Shown: one piece after another, positions 1 through 5,074 of the stretch
Numbering within the stretch: the stretch's first letter is position 1
Layout of the letters: every line of letters starts with the position of its first letter
DNA from: Candidatus Omnitrophota bacterium
Lineage (GTDB): Bacteria; Omnitrophota; Gorgyraeia; Zapsychrales; Zapsychraceae
NCBI GenBank assembly: GCA_018399915.1
Contig: JAGYNW010000162.1
Coordinates: 1-5,074 of the forward strand
DNA length: 5,074 bases
Reading direction: 5' to 3'
The notes under the pieces: generated by a model
The model's input: the letters and a program-made list of their open reading frames with translations, nothing else
Database searches by the model: none
What the model was told of the DNA's origin: nothing
Position numbers and translations under genes: made by a program

Positions 1-1014
1 TCCAGGCATAAGGACCCAGGGATGTAATTTAATATGCGCGATACCCATCGCTTCCGACAATAAGTTCCCCCAACTGGGAATCGGATCCTGGATCCCCAAG
101 CCTATCAAACTTAAAGCCGCTTCTCCCAAAATATAACCGGGGATGGATAGCATGATCGCAACAATTGAATACGATATGGTATGAGGCAAAATATGTTTTA
201 AAATTATTTGAAAATCCGTTAATCCCATAGCCTTGGCCGCCAGAACAAATTCCCTCTCCCTTAATGATATGCTCATGCCCCGGATCACACGCGCCAAACC
301 TGCCCAACCGATCAAAGACAAGATCACAATAATCGATAAAAAGACTTGAAAGGAATTAAAGGTATCCGGCACCGCACTCCTGAGAGCGAGCATTAAATAA
401 AATCCCGGGACCATCATGAACATCTCACAGATCCTCATGATAATGTTATCGATGCTGCCGCCGTAATACCCGGCAATCCCACCGACGATAAGTCCCAAAG
501 AAAAAGATATGGCCACGCCAATCAGTCCGATAAATAAAGATATCCGGCCTCCATAGAGCAATCTTGAGAACAGATCACGTCCCCGGGAATCCGCGCCCAA
601 CAAAAAAAGCCTTGTATCCTCATTAACACCGAACAAATGAACATCTGTTGTAAAAAGACCGAGGAATTTATATGAATCCCCTCGCGGAAACAACAAAACA
701 GGATACTGCTGAGATTGATCTTCTTTATAAATGCGCGCATGATATTGGTCAAACTCAAACGCCTTATCATATACAAACGGCCAAGTCAGACGCCCCTTAT
801 GATCAAATATATAAATCTTTGTGGGAGGCGCATAAGAATATTGACGATTTTCGTTTTTGTATGAATACGGCGATAAAAATCCGGCAAAAATAGCTGACAG
901 ATAAAGCAACATCAATAGTGACAGACAAACAATGCCAGCTTTGTTCTTTCTGAATGAATCAAAGGCTAATTGGAATTGACTTCTTGGCTTATATTTATCG
1001 TTCGTTTTATTCAT
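1..1014 (-). CDS. DppC/OppC-type ABC transporter permease (partial, 3' end beyond window)
   Basis: This is the second membrane subunit of a peptide/nickel-type ABC importer, forming the channel with the permease encoded just before it. Translating the minus strand from ATG at 1014 gives 338 codons without a stop, running off the window at position 1. Seen in order: a cytoplasmic N-terminus, a first membrane helix near residues 27-47, a long hydrophilic extracytoplasmic stretch (about 48-138), then LGADSRGRD (139-147), a close match to the LGTDxxGRD signature of this family. Further helices follow, then the EAA loop that contacts the ATPase (A259, A260, G264, I275-L276-P277), and the late motif IGLGIQDPIPSWGNLL (304-319). 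Family members usually end about 40 residues later, so most of the gene is here. The ATG overlaps the end of the upstream permease gene by 8 bases and has AAGGA six bases before it, suggesting translational coupling. The first loop is longer than in E. coli DppC or OppC (about 300 residues in total). Substrate is unknown. Confidence 0.95.
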   Translation of the reverse strand, partial: MNKTNDKYKPRSQFQLAFDSFRKNKAGIVCLSLLMLLYLSAIFAGFLSPYSYKNENRQYSYAPPTKIYIFDHKGRLTWPFVYDKAFEFDQYHARIYKEDQSQQYPVLLFPRGDSYKFLGLFTTDVHLFGVNEDTRLFLLGADSRGRDLFSRLLYGGRISLFIGLIGVAISFSLGLIVGGIAGYYGGSIDNIIMRICEMFMMVPGFYLMLALRSAVPDTFNSFQVFLSIIVILSLIGWAGLARVIRGMSISLREREFVLAAKAMGLTDFQIILKHILPHTISYSIVAIMLSIPGYILGEAALSLIGLGIQDPIPSWGNLLSEAMGIAHIKLHPWVLMPG

Positions 1015-1972
1015 AACGGATCCTTGGATCTGACCACGCCAATAATATATCCGAAGTTAGATTTCCCACTAAAAGCAAAACCCCGCCCATAAGCATGGTC
1101 GCCATAACCAAATATTCATCTTTGGCCCTTACCGCGGTCAACATCAGTGACCCCAATCCCGGCCAATTACAGATGATCTCGATCAATGCCGCGCCACTTA
1201 ACAAAGACGAGAGCTCAAAACCAAATAAAGTGATCAACGGGTTGATAGCATTGCGCAAGGCATGCCTATATATAATCCTGTTTTCCGGCAGGCCTTTTGC
1301 GCGCGCGGTTAAAATATATTGCTTTCGCAAAACTTCCAAAAAATTTCCTCGCATAATACGCTGAAGGCTTGCGATAGAGGCAAGTGAAATAACCAGCGTG
1401 GGGATAATTAAATGTTTCCCCAAATCCACAAGCTTCCCCCAAAAAGATAATGAGTCAAAATCCGCGCTATACATCCCGCCTAAAGGAAGGATCCCGGACC
1501 GGCTAAAAAAATATAACAACAACATAGCCAGAAAAAAACTCGGGGTTGAAAGGGCGACAAAGGAAAAAAAGGATAAGATCCTGTCAATCCATTTATTTCG
1601 ATAAAGAGCGCCCCAAATCCCCAGCGGAATGGCAACCGACCAGGTAAAGAGCATACTGGCAAAAGACAAAATAAAGGTATTGACCAACCGGCTGGATAAA
1701 ATGCGGACAACCGGAATGTTATAAAAAAAAGAATACCCGAATTCCAGTCTAAAGAGATTCCTCACCCAATGAAAATACTGTTGAATAACTGAAGCGTCTT
1801 GTTGGTATAATGCCTCGTAACGGTCTATCGTTTCCCGGGAGATCTGGGGGTTCATCCGTAACGTATCAAAATAATTGCCCGGGGTCTTTTTCATCAAAAT
1901 AAAAGTCAACAAAGACATTGCCAAAAGCAAAGGGACTGCGATCAAAATTCTTTTAAGTATATATTTCAACAT
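1007..1972 (-). CDS. DppB/OppB-type ABC transporter permease
   Basis: Integral cytoplasmic-membrane subunit of a peptide/nickel-type ABC importer, 321 residues, close to the usual length of DppB/OppB proteins. The N-terminus (YILKRILIAVPLLL) is typical: a short basic start leading into helix 1 (about 9-29). About six membrane helices are visible (roughly 9-29, 98-120, 131-156, 187-204, 245-265 and 287-311). The ATPase-contacting EAA-like loop is at about 219-247 with ARAKGL at 223-228. The family signature NWPGLGSL is at 269-276 and the C-terminus ends in SDPRIRYE, matching the usual DPRIR ending. ATG at 1972 is the only plausible start, because an in-frame TAA lies five codons upstream. No good Shine-Dalgarno sequence precedes it, so it may depend on translation of the binding-protein gene 50 bases upstream. 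Its stop overlaps the start of the next permease. It should pair with that protein; the substrate class is inferred from family only. Confidence 0.96.
   Translation of the reverse strand: MLKYILKRILIAVPLLLAMSLLTFILMKKTPGNYFDTLRMNPQISRETIDRYEALYQQDASVIQQYFHWVRNLFRLEFGYSFFYNIPVVRILSSRLVNTFILSFASMLFTWSVAIPLGIWGALYRNKWIDRILSFFSFVALSTPSFFLAMLLLYFFSRSGILPLGGMYSADFDSLSFWGKLVDLGKHLIIPTLVISLASIASLQRIMRGNFLEVLRKQYILTARAKGLPENRIIYRHALRNAINPLITLFGFELSSLLSGAALIEIICNWPGLGSLMLTAVRAKDEYLVMATMLMGGVLLLVGNLTSDILLAWSDPRIRYE
1021..1025 (-). promoter_or_regulatory. Ribosome binding site of the DppC/OppC-type permease
   Basis: On the minus strand AAGGA lies six bases before the ATG at 1014, inside the end of the upstream permease gene. 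It supports that start and an independent or re-initiating ribosome entry at the overlap. Confidence 0.7.
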
Positions 1973-2022
1973 AATTTTATAGCTTTAAAACTTCTCAACA
2001 GGACATATCTATGCGAGTACAC

Positions 2023-3747
2023 TTACTTTTGCCCGGCCGCCTTAATAACATAAATCTCTTCAATGTTATGAAAGGCACCGCCGTAACTCGTAGGATGTAG
2101 ATTCCCGAATCTATTTCTGACCGCGTATAGATTGCTGCTTAAGGCAGTATAAATCAATGGCAACCGCTCTGAAACAATAAACTGGTGTTCATCATAAAGC
2201 AATTTACGTTTAGCCTCGTCTAACTCCTGAACTCCCAAATTAAAAATTTCATCAATGCGCGCCTCCCATTCTGTCTGAGGCGTTTCTTGAATAGGATTCC
2301 ACATATGCAATTGGCCACTGGACATCCAAACATTTTTGCCAAAATGGGGTTCAATCCCCCCGGTCAATCCGAGAATCACAGCATCAAAATCATAACTATC
2401 TGTTAACTTGCTGACCAGAGTATTAAATTCAAGCGCCTGAAAATTGACGTTCATCCCCAATCGCTCCAGATCATGCCGGATAATACCCGCGATTTGTATG
2501 CGTTCCAGCGCCCCTGAATTCGTATAGAGATTGAAAATAACTGTATTTCCATCCGGATCTTCGATATATCCATCGCCATCGGTATCAGCAAACCCGATAT
2601 TTTTCAATATTTGTCTCGCTTTGGGGATATTATAATCATAGCGGATGACATCCGGATTATAAAAAAATCCCGAAGAAGGGCTCATAGCTGAATGCTGAGG
2701 ATAACCTAATCCGTTCATTACAATCTCAATAATCTTCTTTTTATCAATCGCATGCGCAACAGCTCTCCGGAAATCCAAATTCGTGAACCATTTCAATTTA
2801 ACCGGATCGACAAAAGGTTTCTGTGTCTTGGGATTTACGCGGTTGTTTTGGTTAAAAAAGATAAAATTGGTACCAAAAGCCGGGCCGCCATCATAAATGG
2901 TAAAATTGGCCTTTTCCTCTAAAGGTTTAAGGATGGGGTAATCACTGCCCCGAACGCTATAATAATCCAACTCTCCATCAATAAATTTCAATAAAGACGT
3001 ATCCGCATTCTGAACAATTAAATAGATAATCTTATCTAGATACGGTAATGGATGGCCTTGCTCAGACCGTTTCCAGTAATGGGAATTGGGAATAAACACC
3101 AATCTTTCCCCTGGTCGGTACTCTTTCAGACGGAAGGGGCCGGTACCCACGATCTCTTTAGGGTCGGTATCAATACCCCAGGTAAAACTGAAGGCCCCTT
3201 GTTCAACCGCACCCCGGAGCTTATGCTCGGGTAGGATAGCTTGCCCCATACTGCGCAAGAAAGGAGCAAATTTAACAGGCAGAGTGAACTGCACAGTATA
3301 ATCATCGATTTTTTCGACTTTAAACATCTGCCCTTGAACCGTGAAAGAGTCTTTTGCGGAGCTTGGGATATCCGGGTTATAGATCAAATCATTGAAGGTA
3401 AAAACAACATCATCCGCGCTGAAACGTTCTCCGTCATTCCACAGCACATCTTGCCTGAGAAAAAATTTCCAGACCGTTCCGTCTTCACTCACTGTCCAGG
3501 ATTCCGCGAGATTGGGTTCGACCCTGAGGTCATAGGGATTCGCGGTCGTAAGGCCTTCAAAGATATAATTCGTGACCATGGATGTAGACGTTTCTTTGGC
3601 CATGATATCATTAAAGGAACGCGGGTCAGAGGTAGCGGATAATACGAGCTTACCCCCGTAAGGTGCAGATAAAAAATCCCTGCCTGGACTCGACTGGCAG
3701 GGAAAGAAGATCAAAAGCAGCACAATGACAAGAATATATTTTTTCAA
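2023..3747 (-). CDS. ABC transporter solute-binding protein, family 5 (peptide/nickel type)
   Basis: Extracytoplasmic receptor of the importer, 574 residues, a normal length for the SBP_bac_5 (DppA/OppA) family. The N-terminus is a signal sequence: two lysines, a hydrophobic core (residues 4-15), then Cys17. The FFPC context is a poor lipobox, so lipoprotein status is uncertain. Family landmarks: FEGLT (63-67), LAESWTVSEDG (80-90), the W.F.LR...W.DGE.FSADDVVFTF pattern (93-118), GTGPFRLKEY (201-210) and FRRAVAHAIDKKKI (326-339). DTDGDGYIEDPDG at 388-400 looks like a calcium-binding loop, known in many members of this family. The chosen start is TTG, preceded by a GGGGAAG/AGAGG purine tract; any later start would remove the signal sequence. 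It follows secG by 89 bases and precedes the two permease genes, as expected for an importer operon. The bound substrate (oligopeptide, dipeptide or other) cannot be read from the sequence. Confidence 0.96.
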   Translation of the reverse strand: MKKYILVIVLLLIFFPCQSSPGRDFLSAPYGGKLVLSATSDPRSFNDIMAKETSTSMVTNYIFEGLTTANPYDLRVEPNLAESWTVSEDGTVWKFFLRQDVLWNDGERFSADDVVFTFNDLIYNPDIPSSAKDSFTVQGQMFKVEKIDDYTVQFTLPVKFAPFLRSMGQAILPEHKLRGAVEQGAFSFTWGIDTDPKEIVGTGPFRLKEYRPGERLVFIPNSHYWKRSEQGHPLPYLDKIIYLIVQNADTSLLKFIDGELDYYSVRGSDYPILKPLEEKANFTIYDGGPAFGTNFIFFNQNNRVNPKTQKPFVDPVKLKWFTNLDFRRAVAHAIDKKKIIEIVMNGLGYPQHSAMSPSSGFFYNPDVIRYDYNIPKARQILKNIGFADTDGDGYIEDPDGNTVIFNLYTNSGALERIQIAGIIRHDLERLGMNVNFQALEFNTLVSKLTDSYDFDAVILGLTGGIEPHFGKNVWMSSGQLHMWNPIQETPQTEWEARIDEIFNLGVQELDEAKRKLLYDEHQFIVSERLPLIYTALSSNLYAVRNRFGNLHPTSYGGAFHNIEEIYVIKAAGQK

Positions 3748-3754
3748 AAAAAAG

Positions 3755-3764
3755 CTTCCCCTCT
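3755..3764 (-). promoter_or_regulatory. Ribosome binding site supporting the TTG start of the binding protein
   Basis: The minus strand reads AGAGGGGAAG here, ending seven bases before the TTG at 3747. It is the only purine-rich anti-16S match nearby, and the TTG is directly followed by two lysine codons and the hydrophobic signal core. Together these favour TTG as the true start rather than an internal codon. Confidence 0.65.
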
Positions 3765-3808
3765 TTTAAACCTGTTAACAATAAGAAAATGGAAAGGTCA
3801 CTTAAAAT

Positions 3809-3836
3809 TTTTTCGGCACAACACTGTGTTGAAAAA
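3809..3836 (-). terminator. Weak hairpin just after secG (possible leaky terminator or processing site)
   Basis: Directly after the secG stop the transcript can fold: CAACA pairs with TGTTG around a CAG loop (3819-3831), and an outer TTTTT/AAAAA stem (3832-3836 with 3809-3813) encloses it with a five-base bulge. It is followed only by AUUUU, not a proper U-run, and most pairs are A-U. At best it would partly separate tpiA-secG from the transporter genes. Confidence 0.25.
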
Positions 3837-4205
3837 TTATTCTGATCGGCCCGGTTGAGTAACAACCTCTTCTGGAGTTTCTTGTTCTTGATCTGTTTGT
3901 GTTTTTGACTCAACGGTATCGGCAGCCTTTGGCGCCTGCTCTTTGGTTTGCGCGGCAACTTTATCAGACATTAAAGACCTTCCCTCCCGGGAATTCAGTA
4001 TAGCCAAAGAAATATTCGTCAGAAAAAAAACAACCGCTGCCACAGTGGTGATCTTAATAAGCATTTCATTGGTTTTTGCACCAAACATAGATTCCGCAGA
4101 GGCAAAGACCTCCGTTAATCCTCCGCCCCTTCCTGACTGCATTAAGATAATAGTCACCAGCAAAATACAAGCTAGGATATGTATGATTAAAATGAATGTC
4201 GACAT
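3837..4205 (-). CDS. secG: Protein translocase subunit SecG
   Basis: Small integral membrane subunit of the SecYEG channel, which aids protein export through the cytoplasmic membrane. The 122-residue product has the SecG plan: helix 1 (about 2-22), the conserved cytoplasmic loop LMQSGRGGGL (21-30) with FGAKT (41-45), helix 2 (about 48-70), and a hydrophilic C-terminal tail (71-122) rich in Gln, Glu, Lys and Thr. The tail is longer than the minimum needed for the fold, and such tails vary between lineages. An ATG two codons upstream (4211) is in frame, but the Shine-Dalgarno sequence AGAGGG abuts it directly, whereas it lies six bases from the ATG at 4205, so 4205 is preferred. It sits 73 bases after tpiA, a common bacterial arrangement, probably on the same transcript. 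The tail residues resemble no motif I know. Confidence 0.95.
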   Translation of the reverse strand: MSTFILIIHILACILLVTIILMQSGRGGGLTEVFASAESMFGAKTNEMLIKITTVAAVVFFLTNISLAILNSREGRSLMSDKVAAQTKEQAPKAADTVESKTQTDQEQETPEEVVTQPGRSE

Positions 4206-4211
4206 ATGCAT

Positions 4212-4217
4212 CCCTCT
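4212..4217 (-). promoter_or_regulatory. Ribosome binding site of secG, deciding the start
   Basis: AGAGGG on the minus strand ends immediately before the ATG at 4211 (zero spacing) and six bases before the ATG at 4205. Normal spacing therefore selects 4205, shortening SecG by two residues (Met-His). Confidence 0.75.
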
Positions 4218-4224
4218 TTTATTT

Positions 4225-4251
4225 GGATAAAGCCATGTCTTATCTTTATCC
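4225..4251. repeat. Perfect 8-bp inverted repeat in the tpiA-secG gap
   Basis: GGATAAAG at 4225-4232 and CTTTATCC at 4244-4251 are exact reverse complements separated by 11 bases. On either strand the RNA could form an 8-bp stem. On the transcribed minus strand the stem is followed by AAATAAAAGAGGG, not a U-run, so it is not a classical intrinsic terminator. It ends seven bases before the secG ribosome binding site, a place where a hairpin could stabilise or separate the tpiA message or alter secG translation. A role is inferred, not shown. Confidence 0.55.
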
Positions 4252-4278
4252 TTTGATTAATATTTTTCATCCTAAAAA

Positions 4279-5034
4279 CTAACAAGCGCCTGTAACGATC
4301 GCAACAAATGAATCACGCTTTAAACTTGCGCCACCCACTAAAGCACCGTCAATATCTTTTTGCGCTATCAAATCCTTAATATTTTCCGGTTTAACACTCC
4401 CGCCATATTGAATCGTGATTGAATCAGCCAATTCCTGATCATGCATTTCTACCAATAAACCGCGGATAAATTGATGGATTTCTTGCGCTTGGTCAGGAGA
4501 CGCGGTCTTGCCTGTCCCGATAGCCCATATAGGCTCATATGCGATGATGATTTTCTTCATTTCCGCGGCGGTGAAACCTGCTAGGGACTCCCTGCATTGA
4601 GTTTCGATAACATCAAAAGCTTTATCGGTTTCTCTCTGCTCCAAATTCTCCCCAACACAAACGATCGGACTCAAACCATGGACCAATGCGGCTTTGATCT
4701 TTTTATTCACCGTCTCATTAGTTTCTCCAAAATATTGCCTTCGCTCTGAATGACCGATAATAACGTATTCCGCGCCTGCGTCTTTTAACAAAGGAGCAGA
4801 AATTTCTCCCGTAAAAGCACCCTTATCTTCCCAAAACAGATTTTGAGCGCCGATCTTGATATTCGATTCCGTCAAAACATCTCTAACATCAGCTAAAACC
4901 GTAGACACAGGACAAACGACAATATCAACTTCCGTTATGTCCAAAAGGTCCCTCTTAAGGAGAGTAACCAGTTCAATGGCTTCTTTTGAAGTATTATTCA
5001 ATTTCCAATTTCCCGCAATTACTGTTTTTCTCAT
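4279..5034 (-). CDS. tpiA: Triosephosphate isomerase
   Basis: Cytoplasmic glycolytic/gluconeogenic enzyme interconverting dihydroxyacetone phosphate and glyceraldehyde 3-phosphate; 251 residues, the standard bacterial length for this TIM-barrel protein. All catalytic elements are present: Asn9 and Lys11 in AGNWKLN (7-13), the electrophile His95 in IGHSERR (93-99), the general base Glu167 in AYEPIWAIGTG (165-175), which also begins the flexible lid loop, and the phosphate-gripping YGGSVKPEN (210-218) and GALVGGASL (230-238). GAQN (62-65) and GAFTGEIS (72-79) are also typical. At 41-44 it reads CPVS where CPPF or APPF is usual, a minor change away from the active site. The ATG at 5034 has AGAGGA six bases upstream. 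The stop is TAG, and secG follows on the same strand. In many bacteria pgk lies just upstream; here that would be to the right of the window. Confidence 0.98.
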   Translation of the reverse strand: MRKTVIAGNWKLNNTSKEAIELVTLLKRDLLDITEVDIVVCPVSTVLADVRDVLTESNIKIGAQNLFWEDKGAFTGEISAPLLKDAGAEYVIIGHSERRQYFGETNETVNKKIKAALVHGLSPIVCVGENLEQRETDKAFDVIETQCRESLAGFTAAEMKKIIIAYEPIWAIGTGKTASPDQAQEIHQFIRGLLVEMHDQELADSITIQYGGSVKPENIKDLIAQKDIDGALVGGASLKRDSFVAIVTGAC

Positions 5035-5074
5035 AATTTTTCCTCTATGAATTTATTAATTAACTTTTTTATTT
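5035..5074 (-). other. AT-rich tpiA leader with ribosome binding site; possible tail of an upstream gene
   Basis: AGAGGA at 5041-5046 (minus strand) is the tpiA Shine-Dalgarno sequence. The rest is almost all A and T. Of the three minus-strand frames, two meet TAA quickly, while one stays open from the edge to a TGA that overlaps the tpiA ATG (ATGA, TGA at 5031-5033) and would encode IKKLINKFIEEKL. Forty bases are too few to tell a coding tail from an intergenic stretch. Confidence 0.5.

Noticed and set aside
29..307. Minus-strand open frame of 92 codons at the left edge
   Set aside because: The permease frame with SWGNLL and the EAA loop runs through this region in another frame, so this one is a shadow.
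672..893. Plus-strand open frame of 73 codons starting ATGAATCCC
   Set aside because: It is antisense to the long loop of the second permease, whose frame continues unbroken through it. It has no family motif.
1973..2022. AU-rich 7-bp hairpin (AGTTTTA/TAAAATT) just before the first permease
   Set aside because: All pairs are A-U or G-U, so it would be very weak. It overlaps the start region and has no U-run; chance is a sufficient explanation in AT-rich sequence.
3241..3642. Plus-strand open frame of 133 codons
   Set aside because: It lies wholly inside the binding-protein gene, opposite strongly conserved family motifs, and its translation shows no recognisable domain. It is an antisense shadow.
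3765..3808. Possible promoter for the binding-protein gene (GTGACC with TATTGT or GTTAAC)
   Set aside because: The candidate -35 matches only in part, the spacing to TATTGT is too short, and GTTAAC is a poor -10. Not good enough to call.
3650..3958. Minus-strand open frame bridging secG and the binding protein
   Set aside because: It runs across the secG tail, the gap and the binding-protein signal sequence in a different frame. Its Lys/Gln/Arg-rich then Leu-rich composition reflects frame-shifted reading, and both overlapped genes have clear motifs.

Overview
The window is a compact run of five genes, all read on the minus strand (right to left). In transcription order they are tpiA (triosephosphate isomerase), secG (Sec translocon subunit), a family-5 extracellular solute-binding protein, a DppB/OppB-type permease, and a DppC/OppC-type permease that is still open at position 1. 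All identifications rest on family motifs read by eye from the translated sequence. There are no RNA genes, CRISPR arrays, insertion sequences or integrase genes that I can support, and no gene-free stretch longer than about 90 bases.

Layout. Positions 5035-5074 hold an AT-rich leader and the tpiA ribosome binding site; this may include the tail of an upstream gene. tpiA (4279-5034) is followed by a 73-base gap (to the secG start chosen here) with a perfect 8-bp inverted repeat. secG (3837-4205) follows, then an 89-base gap with a weak hairpin. The solute-binding protein (2023-3747) appears to start at TTG. A 50-base gap leads to the first permease (1007-1972). The second permease (1-1014, partial) overlaps it by 8 bases. 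The uniform strand and short gaps suggest one transcription unit, or two closely packed ones, with any internal break most likely between secG and the solute-binding protein.

How the genes work together. tpiA and secG are housekeeping genes that lie side by side in many bacteria, often after gapA and pgk, so those are the expected genes to the right of the window. The last three genes are the extracytoplasmic and membrane parts of an oligopeptide/dipeptide/nickel-type ABC importer. The binding protein captures the substrate outside the cytoplasmic membrane and the two permeases form the channel. No ATPase gene is present here; it should lie to the left of position 1 or elsewhere in the genome. 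The substrate cannot be told from sequence alone.

Organism. This is a bacterium of moderate to low G+C content with clear AGAGG-type ribosome binding sites. The gene order and the signal-bearing binding protein would suit a Gram-negative, possibly deep-branching or uncultivated lineage, but I cannot place it more exactly. The region reads as ordinary core and transport genes. I found no convincing new biological system; the points of interest are start-site corrections, two hairpins in gaps, an unreported edge gene, and details of the transporter proteins.
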